From contig JAHHHJ010000032.1 in the NCBI GenBank assembly GCA_019359445.1, positions 1 through 39,308 on the forward strand: 39,308 nucleotides of DNA, given 5' to 3'. Both the position numbers and the translations under genes were made by a program. The DNA is from Kastovskya adunca ATA6-11-RM4. GTDB taxonomy: Bacteria > Cyanobacteriota > Cyanobacteriia > Cyanobacteriales > Coleofasciculaceae. This document shows positions 25,600 to 34,045 of this stretch, one piece after another. The number at the start of each line of letters is the position of its first letter. Within the stretch, counting starts at the first letter, position 1. The notes below the pieces were generated by a model, which saw only the letters and a program-made list of their open reading frames with translations, was not told where the DNA came from and ran no database searches.

Positions 25600-26718
25600 C
25601 TAGTTAATGCCATCCTCGCTAATTTTGGAAGACTGCTTCCAGTTACGCCAGAAGTAGTTAATTGTGGCAATAGCAGCGATCGCGAGCAGCCCTATACTAC
25701 TGCTAGCTTCAGGAACAGGAGTTGCCACCGGATCGGCGCGGAAAACCGCAGTGTTGCCATCTTCAAAACTGGCAAGAAAAGCGATTTGCCCATTATTATT
25801 CAGTCCCCCAGTGCTGAGGACAGAAATTCCTCTGACTGTGGAACCAAGCAGTTGATCTCCGGCAGCGATAACTGCGTTATTTGGTGCGGTGTAGATGCCC
25901 AACGCCACTCCTGCATTATCAAGATCGGCGGTAAAGGCAACTTGTCCCGCATTGTTGATGTAGGTACCATCACCAAAGAAGCTAAACTTGCCCTCGGTGT
26001 CGGCAATAGTAGCAATCTCTGTGCCGTTGCTGATGAAGATGCCATCTTTATCTCCCCGACGTGCTGAAAAGACAACCTCTCCGCTGTCGTTGATACCCGG
26101 AACGGTAAAGAAGTCACTAAACAAACCGCTGCCGTCGGCGATGGTTGTGGTGGTTGTGCCGTCACCCTTATAGATGCCGCCTACTTCACCCAGAAAAGCT
26201 CGATAAGCAACTGTTCCTTCGTTATTAATGCTTGGAGAACCAAATAACCGGAAAGAGCCGCTGCTATCGGCAATCGTTGTGGTAGTTGAGCCATCGCTGC
26301 TGAAGATACCTTCTTCCCCTGCATCCGTAAGGGCATTAAAAGCCACCATTCCCATGTCGTTAATGGCGGGTGCAAAACCGAAGAGATCGAAAAGACCGCT
26401 AGTGTCGGCAATAGTTGTAGTGGTTGAACCATTGCTGGTGAAGATGCCGTCTTCCCCTTCATCCAGCACCGCCGAAAAAACCACCGTTCCCTGAGTGTTG
26501 ATCGAAGGTGTGCCAAAGCTTGCAAAGGAGCCGATGGTGTCAGTGATTTTGGTAGTGCCTGTTCCGCTACCTGTAAAGATACCTTGCTCTTCAGAACTGT
26601 CTTGACCAAATTCAGCTCGGAAGACCAGTGTTCCTGCATCATTGATAGCCGGAGGACGCAAGCTACTAAACATTCCGTCGTTTGTATCGGCGATTCTTGT
26701 AAAGCTAAAATTAGCCAT
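25600..26718 (-). CDS. PEP-CTERM protein with seven NxxGxxxF repeats
   Basis: A 372-residue protein built of about seven repeats of roughly 50 residues. Each contains a TTTIAD-type strand and an INxxGxVxF core (INDAGTLVF, INTQGTVVF, INDMGMVAF, INNEGTVAY, INDSGEVVF, INNAGQVAF, LNNNGQIAF), probably a beta-propeller. The C-terminus has a PEP-CTERM sorting signal: VPEASSSIGLLAIAAIATI followed by basic RNWK. Such signals are cut by an exosortase after export. Oddly, no N-terminal signal peptide is visible (MANFSFTRIADTND), although AGGAGAG lies about 9 nt before this ATG and supports the start. It converges with the phoX-type gene at a shared terminator. Function unknown, probably cell-surface or extracellular if exported. 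Confidence 0.8.
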   Translation of the reverse strand: MANFSFTRIADTNDGMFSSLRPPAINDAGTLVFRAEFGQDSSEEQGIFTGSGTGTTKITDTIGSFASFGTPSINTQGTVVFSAVLDEGEDGIFTSNGSTTTTIADTSGLFDLFGFAPAINDMGMVAFNALTDAGEEGIFSSDGSTTTTIADSSGSFRLFGSPSINNEGTVAYRAFLGEVGGIYKGDGTTTTTIADGSGLFSDFFTVPGINDSGEVVFSARRGDKDGIFISNGTEIATIADTEGKFSFFGDGTYINNAGQVAFTADLDNAGVALGIYTAPNNAVIAAGDQLLGSTVRGISVLSTGGLNNNGQIAFLASFEDGNTAVFRADPVATPVPEASSSIGLLAIAAIATINYFWRNWKQSSKISEDGIN

Positions 26719-27070
26719 CTATAACTTCTCTCCTTCAAGCAGATAGATAGTATTGAATTTCTTGCCTAGAGCCGATGCTTATTTAATAAAAATCGGCTTC
26801 CAGCAAGTAAAAATTTCTAGTCTGCCCAAAGAGTACATCAGCTGATAAATTTGTAATTTAAGCTTCCGTAAAAGTCTGTGGAATAGTGGGTTAAGAAGTA
26901 AAAATATTTACCAAAATTAGAACCTCTGGTACTTGTTTTATCTTTACAATAACCGCATTTTAAGAAAGAAATTGCAGATAAATATACATCTGTGATGTTG
27001 ACTTTTTCAGGAAAGTATAAACGTAATCAAGAGATTTACTAAACAGACAGGTAGGATGAAGTTATAAGTT
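26719..27070. other. Non-coding gap upstream of the PEP-CTERM gene
   Basis: About 350 bp of AT-rich sequence with no open frame of note. It should contain the promoter of the PEP-CTERM gene (-) and the 3' end region of the flavoprotein gene (-). I see no convincing hairpin, repeat or operator in it. Confidence 0.5.
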
Positions 27071-28516
27071 TTAGGAAGACCAATTGCGTCGCAGATTGAA
27101 GAAGCTTTCGAGGAAGTTCTGTCGTGTTTTACTGCGGCTGAAGCGATCGCGTTGCCAGACTAAAGCAGCTTTATAGAGGATTTCTGACAGAGTTAGGGAG
27201 ATTGGAGGGAATTGGGCGATCGCGTTTAGCTTAATATTCTGGCGCATCAACAGCGCGATCGCTTCTATCAACTCACTCGCTTCCACCCCCACAATCACCG
27301 CACCCAAAATCTCTCCATTTCCCCGCACCACAAACTTACAGAACCCTGTCGTCTCACCCAAAATCTGGGCTTTATCTAAAGTTTTGAAATACTGTCGCAC
27401 CACAACAACATCCTTGCCATACCTGCGCCTTGCCTGTACCTCAGTTAATCCAACTTGCGCCAGTTGAGGCTCAGTGAAAATTGCCCAACCAATCCCGTAA
27501 TAGTCCGTCTTAAACCAGGGGAAGAACAGGGCATTTTTTAGGGCAATGCTAGCTTCATACTGGGCAATATGAACGTATGTGGCGCGGAGGGCATAAATGC
27601 GGGGATTCGTTGTTTGCAGCCTCTGATTCAGCACCAGTCCCTGCTGGTCAAACTTGACTCCCACGCCTTCTAAATTCAACCCTTCTAGCTGCGGCTGCGG
27701 ACGAGTAGCGAGCAAAATTTCATCGGCTTCAATCGCCTGATTTCCTGCTTGTACCCATTTTTTCTGATCAATTTGCCTCACCTGGGCGACTGGACTCTCT
27801 GTCAGGACGCGGACTCCTTCTGCCTCCAGTTGCGCTTGCATCAGATCAGAGGCTTCCAAGTCAGCACGGGGCAGGATTTGGGAACCACCTACTACCAATG
27901 TCACCTCAGCGTTGAACCGTACCAGAGTCTGAGCCAGTTCAATGGCTGTGGAACTCCCGCCAATCACAACCCAACTTTTTTGTAAATCTTGAGGGTTTTG
28001 CTGCCATAGGTCGGCTGGTGTCCGGTAGTCGAGGGTTTGTAGCCCGTCAATCTCGTTTACAGGTGCCGCCGTCAGCGTCGCCAGTAGATAAGCGCGCCCT
28101 CGCAACCGCCGTTCGTTGACCATAAAGCCAAAGTGAGGGCGGCGGTAAAATTCCCCCTGACCCACAATTACATCAACCCCCAAACTTCCTAGAATTGCTG
28201 GCGAGTGTTGTTCAAATTGAGTTGAGACAACTTCCGCTGCCCAGCGCATTGCTTCATCAAAGCGCACGGTGGGGGCAGGGAGTCGTCCTGCTGTCTCATC
28301 CCAGTAGATTCCCCATTGCTCGGCATTCCATAACTGTGCCTGCACGCGGCTGACTTGGGCGATCGCCTGGTTATAGAGGGAGCTTGACGCCTCTGGGAAT
28401 GCCGTTGTGGGCAAGTCTACTAAAGCAACACGCGCTTGGAGATGAGCAGCAGCAACAGCGGCATAAATACCAGCACGACTGCCTCCGATGACAATGAGGT
28501 CGTATTCAACTGCCAT
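27071..28516 (-). CDS. FAD/NAD(P)-binding oxidoreductase lacking the redox disulfide
   Basis: A 481-residue flavoprotein with the architecture of the dihydrolipoamide dehydrogenase/mercuric reductase family. The FAD-binding motif is LIVIGGSRAGIYAAVAAA (7-24), the NAD(P) motif is VVIGGSSTAIELAQTL, and the second FAD motif is near NPRIYALRATY. A dimerisation domain covers the last 120 residues. In the usual position of the CxxxxC redox pair the protein has PTTAFPEASSSLYNQAIAQ, with no cysteines. The C-terminal HPHPTLSE motif reads FPPISLTLSE, so the active-site histidine is also lost. It cannot act as a disulfide reductase and may instead pass electrons from NAD(P)H to another acceptor. Its C-terminal segment is duplicated at 21815-21955. 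Confidence 0.82.
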   Translation of the reverse strand: MAVEYDLIVIGGSRAGIYAAVAAAHLQARVALVDLPTTAFPEASSSLYNQAIAQVSRVQAQLWNAEQWGIYWDETAGRLPAPTVRFDEAMRWAAEVVSTQFEQHSPAILGSLGVDVIVGQGEFYRRPHFGFMVNERRLRGRAYLLATLTAAPVNEIDGLQTLDYRTPADLWQQNPQDLQKSWVVIGGSSTAIELAQTLVRFNAEVTLVVGGSQILPRADLEASDLMQAQLEAEGVRVLTESPVAQVRQIDQKKWVQAGNQAIEADEILLATRPQPQLEGLNLEGVGVKFDQQGLVLNQRLQTTNPRIYALRATYVHIAQYEASIALKNALFFPWFKTDYYGIGWAIFTEPQLAQVGLTEVQARRRYGKDVVVVRQYFKTLDKAQILGETTGFCKFVVRGNGEILGAVIVGVEASELIEAIALLMRQNIKLNAIAQFPPISLTLSEILYKAALVWQRDRFSRSKTRQNFLESFFNLRRNWSS

Positions 28517-28641
28517 TAGTTGTTGGTCTGATATAAGTTTTCTGTTGTCAGTGGTTGATCAAGACTGAAGAAATGATCGCCCAATTATTAACTTGTGTAA
28601 ATTCTAGGGGTATTTTTTCTTTTCTTGGCGCTCTTGGCTAA

Positions 28642-29733
28642 CTAAACGCCATTGCTGCTGCTGAGAATTACGGCTAAACCTGCTAACAAACGCTGATTCT
28701 CAGCCATTGTACGCACAGCTACGCGAAAATAGCGATCGCCTAATTCTGGAAAGCTCAGGCAGTCGCGGATTAATACTTGGTCATGGGTGAGGAGTTGTCG
28801 TTGCAACTGGGAACTGGGATATTCCGTCTGCACGAGTAAAAAATTGGCACTACCGGGTAAGGGTTGTAATCCTGGTAACGCCGCCAGTCCTTGAAAAAGT
28901 TGCGATCGCGTCGGCGCTAACCAATCCCATGTTTGTTGTTGAAAAGCTGTATCGTCTACAACCGCCCTCGCCGCCACCGCCGCCAGAGTGTTAACCGACC
29001 AAGGATCGCGCCACTGTTGCCAGCGTTGCAGCCGTTCCGGGTGGGCAACTGCATAACCGAGTCGCAGTCCTGGCAAGCTGTAGAACTTGGTAAGCGATCG
29101 CAAAATTACTAAGTTGGGATAATCCTGTATGAGTGGGATCAAACTTTGCTCGCGACCGGGGGGTAGAAAGTCCATAAAGGCTTCATCTACCACCACTAAG
29201 GCAAATTGCTCCAGATAAGGGACAATTGCCTCTCGGTCGAATAGCTGCCCCGTAGGGTTATGGGGGTTATTGAGCAATAAACCACTACCCTGATCAGCTT
29301 CTAGCCTAGGAGGGGTGATGAATGGGCAGTTTAAATTCTCAACACTTAAGTCCAGAGGGCAGCCAATAATATTGCCATTAAATGCCTGTAGCGCCCGTCG
29401 GTAGTCACTAAAGGCTGGAGTAACTACATAAGTTTTTTCCAGGACGGAAAGTTCTCTGCCAGCCCAGGTGAGTAACTCAGCCGAGCCATTCCCTGGCAAA
29501 ATCCACTCTGGTGGGATGCTGGGATGTAGCTGAGACAATGAATCCCGCAAGGCGTGGTAATTCGGGTCAGGATAGGCGCTGAGGGTTCCTAGAGCCTCGG
29601 CAATCGCCGCGATCGCGCGTTTGGGAGGCCCTAGAGGATTGATGCTGGCAGAGAAGTCAAGAATCAAGGAAGGGGAACAGCCGGCTACTGCCGCTGCCCA
29701 GGCTAAGTTCCCCCCATGAGTCGGTCGCTTCAA
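28642..29733 (-). CDS. cobD: L-threonine-O-3-phosphate decarboxylase (PLP enzyme)
   Basis: A 363-residue class I/II aminotransferase-fold enzyme making (R)-1-amino-2-propanol phosphate for the lower part of cobalamin. The N-terminus THGGNLAWAAAVAG and the motif LDFSASINPLGPP are typical of CobD/CobC. NNPHNPTGQLF, VVDEAFMDFLP and the PLP-binding lysine in RSLTKFYSLPGLRLGY are all intact. HisC-like aminotransferases are the main alternative, but the N-terminal GGN motif favours CobD. It follows hup by 27 bp on the same strand, so some co-transcription is possible. No cobalamin riboswitch was recognised, and no other cobalamin gene is in the window. Confidence 0.9.
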   Translation of the reverse strand: MKRPTHGGNLAWAAAVAGCSPSLILDFSASINPLGPPKRAIAAIAEALGTLSAYPDPNYHALRDSLSQLHPSIPPEWILPGNGSAELLTWAGRELSVLEKTYVVTPAFSDYRRALQAFNGNIIGCPLDLSVENLNCPFITPPRLEADQGSGLLLNNPHNPTGQLFDREAIVPYLEQFALVVVDEAFMDFLPPGREQSLIPLIQDYPNLVILRSLTKFYSLPGLRLGYAVAHPERLQRWQQWRDPWSVNTLAAVAARAVVDDTAFQQQTWDWLAPTRSQLFQGLAALPGLQPLPGSANFLLVQTEYPSSQLQRQLLTHDQVLIRDCLSFPELGDRYFRVAVRTMAENQRLLAGLAVILSSSNGV

Positions 29734-29760
29734 GAATTAATTTCCGTTCAAGCTCAACCG

Positions 29761-30042
29761 TTACTTGTCAGGTGCAACTTTCTCCTTAAATAGCTTCCCG
29801 GCAGAAAAGGCTGGCACCTTAGTTGCGGGAATTTCCATTTTGTCGCCAGTTTTGGGGTTACGACCTTCACGGGCTTTGCGTTCCCGCGATTCAAAGGAGC
29901 CGAAGCCCACCAGTGTGACTTTGTCGCCCGTAGAAACAGCTTCCATAATCGCCTCTAAAGCGGCGGTTAATACGGCATCAGCCTGTTTTTTGGTAACAGT
30001 TGCTTTAGCAGCCACCTGATCAACTAATTCGCCTTTGTTCAT
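29761..30042 (-). CDS. hup: HU-family DNA-binding protein
   Basis: A 93-residue nucleoid protein of standard length. The helical dimerisation part (NKGELVDQVAAKATVTKKQA) is followed by the beta-arm signature GFGSFESRERKAREGRNPKT and the closing PAFSAGKLFKEKV. HU bends and compacts DNA as a dimer. The ATG is preceded by GGAG about 7 nt upstream. A perfect 11-bp inverted repeat lies 28 bp before the start and could be part of its control region. Confidence 0.96.
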   Translation of the reverse strand: MNKGELVDQVAAKATVTKKQADAVLTAALEAIMEAVSTGDKVTLVGFGSFESRERKAREGRNPKTGDKMEIPATKVPAFSAGKLFKEKVAPDK

Positions 30043-30069
30043 TGTTAATCTCCTGATCGTTTAAGGTTT

Positions 30070-30120
30070 GGGTCAACTTTTGCTCCTCAATTTTGACTTT
30101 GGGATTGATAAAGTTGACCC
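30070..30120. promoter_or_regulatory. Perfect 11-bp inverted repeat in the hup upstream region
   Basis: GGGTCAACTTT (30070-30080) and AAAGTTGACCC (30110-30120) are exact inverted copies separated by 29 bp. They lie 28-78 bp upstream of the hup start. They could be two half-sites for a dimeric repressor or the stem of a hairpin in the hup leader. A further TTGACTTT sits in the loop. No known regulator site was recognised. Confidence 0.5.
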
Positions 30121-30211
30121 TTAGAGCTAGGGTATTCAACAGAAAATCGCTGAAACACTCACAGGCTCGAAGTTTCACTGCATTATTCTAAGCTCTGCTT
30201 GCTAGATATGG

Positions 30212-30253
30212 ATCGGTGAAACCTTTAAGTTATGTGGATTTCACCGATTTTTT
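30212..30253 (+). terminator. Orphan intrinsic-terminator-like hairpin, plus strand
   Basis: ATCGGTGAAA (30212-30221) and TTTCACCGAT (30239-30248) form a perfect 10-bp stem with a 17-nt loop, followed by a T6 run (30248-30253). Both flanking genes are on the minus strand, so no annotated plus-strand gene needs this terminator. It may end a small RNA transcribed from within the hup-pilQ gap. Confidence 0.5.
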
Positions 30254-30491
30254 CGGCAATCTGGCTGCAAAACAGGAGGCGATCGCGCAATTTTGCCTCA
30301 TTATTTTGCCAATTTTGCTCTGATACATAAACGCTGTTAATCCTTCAGCCCGATAAAAATTAAACATATCTATTACCAACTTAATAATTACTTGCCACAG
30401 ATGTTTCTCTTTTCTCCCCTAAACATTGAGCAGTTGGGGCAGCTTAAATAGAACATTAATCAATATATAAAGATTAAGTTATTAATTCTCC

Positions 30492-30519
30492 AAAAAAAGC
30501 CCCCTTTTTTAAGGGGGCT
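30492..30519 (-). terminator. Intrinsic terminator of the pilMNOQ operon
   Basis: On the minus strand, AGCCCCCTT and AAGGGGGCT (30498-30506 and 30511-30519) form a 9-bp perfect stem with a 4-nt loop, followed by a run of seven T. It lies 27-54 bp past the pilQ stop. The stem resembles the C-run/G-run repeats found elsewhere, so a dispersed repeat may have been co-opted. Confidence 0.9.
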
Positions 30520-30545
30520 GGGAGAGCTATCTCAGCAATAACGAC

Positions 30546-33173
30546 TTAATTGCCTTGAACAGGGAATCCTTGCTGCTGCAGCACTCGGCGTGCATCCGAG
30601 CCTGGTACGTAGTTGTAGCCAAACGCCGAGCCAGCCGAATCATCAAGAATCTGAGGTGTCAGCAGCACGATTACCTCGTTGCGCTGATTCGTGCGATTAG
30701 TGCTTCTAAACAAAGCCCCCAGAATCGGAATATCACCCAAAATCGGCACCTTAGTGACTGTCGTTTGGTCAGATTCCTGGATGATGCCAGAAAGAATCAG
30801 CGTCTGACCATCGCGTATCCGGATTTGCCCTGATTGCAAATCTCGTGACTGTACCAGAGTAATCAGACCTTGGGGAGTTTGGATAGAAGAAGCTGGTGCC
30901 GATACCGTTGGATTAACAAACAGCGAGATAAAGCCGTTATCGTCAATCCGGTTGACGTTAATTTCCAGGATTAAACCAGCCTCTTTAATAATTGGTTCCT
31001 GAACCGTCGTCGTCACATCGTTTTCAGTGACTGTATTTTGCTCGAACCCGCCAAAGACTTCCTGCGTTAAGTTTACCGTCGCTGTCTCGCCTTCTTGTAC
31101 CACCAGTGTCGGGTCAGTCAGAATCTTGGCATTGCCACTGGTAATCTGAGCCTGCAATGAGGCGAGGAACCTAGAAGGAGTTTGAAGCAAAGCCGGCAGA
31201 GCAGCCGTCAATGTCGCCGGCTGTCCTTGGGTAACGCTAACCGTAGGTGGCTGACCTGCTGCTCCTGGTGTGATCGTGACTATGTTGTCAGTTGGCGGTG
31301 TAATATCAGTGAATCCTGGCAGTAGCGGGTTATCTAACCGGATGAAAGGTCCAGGAAATATTCCGGAACCTCGTGGCGTGCTGGTGACTGGAGGGTTACT
31401 TCCTGGATTAAGCGTTACTGTTCCAGGAGTGGTACCTGGTACAGTTATCGGGTTGTTTGGATCGAGGAAAACCTGAGCTCCTGCAAAGGGATTGGGGACG
31501 ACTGTTGGGAAGACAGGACTACCAGCGACTTGTCCGGAAGTAGGTGGACTAAATCCGCCGTAGTTGAAGGCGGCGGCTCCGCCATCAACAGCAAAGAAAC
31601 CATCCCCAAGTCCGAAGGAGAAGCTGCTGTTAAAGGCATCTGTTCCTAACAAGTTAATATCAACAATCTTGACGTTCACCGCGACTTGACGACGCCGTAA
31701 ATCTAACTGCGTCAACAGTGCGGAAGCGATTTCAATCTTACGCGGCTCACCAATTAAGGTGATCGCATTGAGGCGCTCATCCGGAGTAACCGCCAATCCT
31801 CTTAGCACTAAAGGTCCTGTTACTGCGGCTCCGGCTCCGGCTGCCGCCACCTCGACGGTTGGGGCGATTCTTTGGACACTCGTAGTCGTGTTAGTAATCC
31901 TTTGAGCGGCTGCCCCTTCGCCCACTACCGTAAGCGTCGTTTGAGTGCTAATCTGCTGCTGCTCCGCTCCCTGAGCAATCAGGAAACCCACAGCCTGGGA
32001 TGCTGTGACTTGATTGAGACGCAACGTGCGAGCCACGAGATTGCGAGCTTCTAGAGGCAGTTGGCTGCCAACAAAAATTGTGCGTCCAACCCGGTTAGCC
32101 TGAAATCCAGAAAGCTGGAGAACGAAGTTAAATACATCTTGAACAGCTTCGTTTTCGAGGTCTAGCGAAATCGTTTGCTCGGCAGCACCTGGAGCAGCTC
32201 CCTCCGCACCTCCGGCGGCTCCGCTAAAAGCGAGGTTAAGACCAGCAGAACGAGCAAGAAGCGCCAAAACTTCTCGAATCGGCGCTTCTCGTAAAACTAA
32301 TCGAGGGACGCGCGCTCCGGTTCCCAAATCAATCACTGTGGGAGAGGGATTAATCGTCGAGATCGCAATATCACCCACTGGCGGAGCAACGGCTCTAGGC
32401 AAGAAAGGAGGCGCAGGCGCTACAGGCTGTACGACTCCGGCGGGAGCGGCGGGGGCACCTTGAATGATGATTTCGGGATTAGGAACAAGAACGTCCGGCG
32501 TTGGTGCGGGAAAAACAGGCTGAGGCGTTGGTGTTGCTTGGGCAGAGGGTTCTGGCTGCGTGCCCGGTGCTGAGGGCAAGTTGGGCACTTGCGCGATTTG
32601 TACGGGCGTTTCCGTAGGTGTTGCCGGAAACCGTGATTCTGCCGTGGGGTTAAGTTGGTCTTTTTTGGGTGTTGCTAGGAAGTCAGGTTTGGGTACTGAG
32701 GGAGAACTAGCCGATGGGGTTGGTGTTATTGCTATTTCAGGAGTAGCACCGGATTTTTCGTTTTCCGGTGCTGTACCGAAGCTGAGGCTAATTGTTTGGT
32801 TGTCTTGAGGTTGAACCTCCACAGTGGGAGCGCTGCTGGCACCCCTGACGGTAACTCGTACGCTATTGATGTCTTGTTGACTAACTAAGACAGACTCAAT
32901 TCCCGGCAGGGGGTTGTCTGAGTGGAAGCTTTCTTCCTTTTCTAACTTCAGCGTGGCATTGGGAATATCGGCGACAATTTCATTTTCTTGGCTCAGGGTC
33001 AAAACTTCCGGTGACGTTTCGCCTCCTTGAGTCTCAAGAGTTAGTTCCAGGTTATTCTCGGCTTGATTAAGCCGTATACCTGTTATTTGTGTCGCAGTTG
33101 CCCGCGCTGGCTGGGCTGCCAGGAGCGCCACTGCACTTCCAATCCAAACTCCACATATGAGTGGCTGTCTCAC
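30546..33173 (-). CDS. pilQ: Type IV pilus secretin PilQ
   Basis: An 875-residue outer-membrane secretin that forms the channel through which the pilus passes. A signal peptide covers about 1-26. An AMIN domain (about 28-130, TGIRLNQAENNLELTLETQG) that binds peptidoglycan follows, then a long Pro/Ala/Thr-rich linker to about 285. Next is the secretin N-domain region (VLREAPIREVLALLARSAGL) and the C-terminal secretin core with the signature VPILGDIPILGALFRS and final VIVLLTPQI. A Pro/Gly-rich insertion around residues 540-640 is unusually long. It is the last gene of the pilMNOQ operon, 128 bp after pilO, with a strong terminator behind it. Confidence 0.95.
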   Translation of the reverse strand: MRQPLICGVWIGSAVALLAAQPARATATQITGIRLNQAENNLELTLETQGGETSPEVLTLSQENEIVADIPNATLKLEKEESFHSDNPLPGIESVLVSQQDINSVRVTVRGASSAPTVEVQPQDNQTISLSFGTAPENEKSGATPEIAITPTPSASSPSVPKPDFLATPKKDQLNPTAESRFPATPTETPVQIAQVPNLPSAPGTQPEPSAQATPTPQPVFPAPTPDVLVPNPEIIIQGAPAAPAGVVQPVAPAPPFLPRAVAPPVGDIAISTINPSPTVIDLGTGARVPRLVLREAPIREVLALLARSAGLNLAFSGAAGGAEGAAPGAAEQTISLDLENEAVQDVFNFVLQLSGFQANRVGRTIFVGSQLPLEARNLVARTLRLNQVTASQAVGFLIAQGAEQQQISTQTTLTVVGEGAAAQRITNTTTSVQRIAPTVEVAAAGAGAAVTGPLVLRGLAVTPDERLNAITLIGEPRKIEIASALLTQLDLRRRQVAVNVKIVDINLLGTDAFNSSFSFGLGDGFFAVDGGAAAFNYGGFSPPTSGQVAGSPVFPTVVPNPFAGAQVFLDPNNPITVPGTTPGTVTLNPGSNPPVTSTPRGSGIFPGPFIRLDNPLLPGFTDITPPTDNIVTITPGAAGQPPTVSVTQGQPATLTAALPALLQTPSRFLASLQAQITSGNAKILTDPTLVVQEGETATVNLTQEVFGGFEQNTVTENDVTTTVQEPIIKEAGLILEINVNRIDDNGFISLFVNPTVSAPASSIQTPQGLITLVQSRDLQSGQIRIRDGQTLILSGIIQESDQTTVTKVPILGDIPILGALFRSTNRTNQRNEVIVLLTPQILDDSAGSAFGYNYVPGSDARRVLQQQGFPVQGN

Positions 33174-33301
33174 GGTTCACTCCTCACCTACATAAACGCA
33201 ATTGGCAACTGCTGGCTGTACCTGTAGCTTTCGGGAGTCACTTTCGTTAAACGCTTTTCGACTCTGGAAGCTAACAGTGAGCTAGCAATGCAGTTCTTTA
33301 T

Positions 33302-34045
33302 CTACTGGGCTGGTGGGGGGGGAGTCGCAGCTTTTGCGGCTTCCTCCTCAGTCAAAGGCAGCAAAGCTTCTAGCTTGAAACTGGCTCTAATTGTCGGTTG
33401 ACCACTAGGTACCGCTCTGCCTTGCTGATTAACTACAAATTTTTGAGGTGTTTCACCCTGACCGACCTCGGCTCTAAAGTCTCTGGCTCTTAGTAGCAAA
33501 GGCAGTCGCTCAATACTACGGAGAGTAGACAGGACTTGATCAAAAGTGCCTTCAAATTCGACATTATACACCTCTCTTTTGAGCTTACCGTTAACGCCCG
33601 CTCCTAAAGAACCATCTTGGACGATGTTTGTCCCTTCCGGCTGAGCCTGCGGCTCAAATTTTTGTAATTTGCCTTGTCTGGAGGTGATAACACTATTGAG
33701 GTCTAGTAATAATGTGTCCAGATTTGGTTCATTGCCAAAGAAGGCAAATACATCGCTTCTAGTACGTTTTGCTGCCTCCAGTTTTTGTTTCGTCTGTTCG
33801 ATTCTTTTTTGGATTGCAGCTTTTTGTTCGATTTGTGCTTCTTTATCAGCAACCGTAGTTTGTAGCGCTTGATAGTTGTCCCAAGCTGGCTTGACTTGAT
33901 TGACTAAAAGATAGGTAGCTCCCAATAAGCCTAAAACAGCAATTAATGCTCCCCCGACTTTGGGGGTAAAGGTAATTCCGAAGGCAGTAGGATAAGTGGA
34001 TTGTTCCTCTTGCCCTTCTTCCATGAATCCGTCAGCGTATGTCAT
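33302..34045 (-). CDS. pilO: Type IV pilus inner-membrane protein PilO
   Basis: A 247-residue bitopic protein of the pilus alignment complex. A short cytoplasmic N-terminus, one membrane helix (about 31-49, GGALIAVLGLLGATYLLVN), a coiled coil (about 60-105, EAQIEQKAAIQKRIEQTKQK) and a ferredoxin-like periplasmic domain (YNVEFEGTFDQVLSTLRSIE) are visible in the expected order. Its start overlaps the pilN stop by 4 bp. The C-terminus ends in a proline-rich tail (ATPPPPAQ). In cyanobacteria PilO pairs with PilN without PilP, which fits the absence of pilP here. Confidence 0.92.
   Translation of the reverse strand: MTYADGFMEEGQEEQSTYPTAFGITFTPKVGGALIAVLGLLGATYLLVNQVKPAWDNYQALQTTVADKEAQIEQKAAIQKRIEQTKQKLEAAKRTRSDVFAFFGNEPNLDTLLLDLNSVITSRQGKLQKFEPQAQPEGTNIVQDGSLGAGVNGKLKREVYNVEFEGTFDQVLSTLRSIERLPLLLRARDFRAEVGQGETPQKFVVNQQGRAVPSGQPTIRASFKLEALLPLTEEEAAKAATPPPPAQ

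Noticed and set aside
26181-26738. A 185-codon minus-strand frame, and several plus-strand frames, across the PEP-CTERM gene
   Set aside because: They are alternative frames of the repeated coding sequence; the repeats keep stops out of several frames at once. Only the frame with NxxGxxxF repeats and the PEP-CTERM tail makes a recognisable protein.
28517-28641. Cobalamin riboswitch or promoter structure near cobD
   Set aside because: This short gap is downstream of cobD on its strand, and no B12-box-like sequence or conserved stem was seen on either side of the gene.
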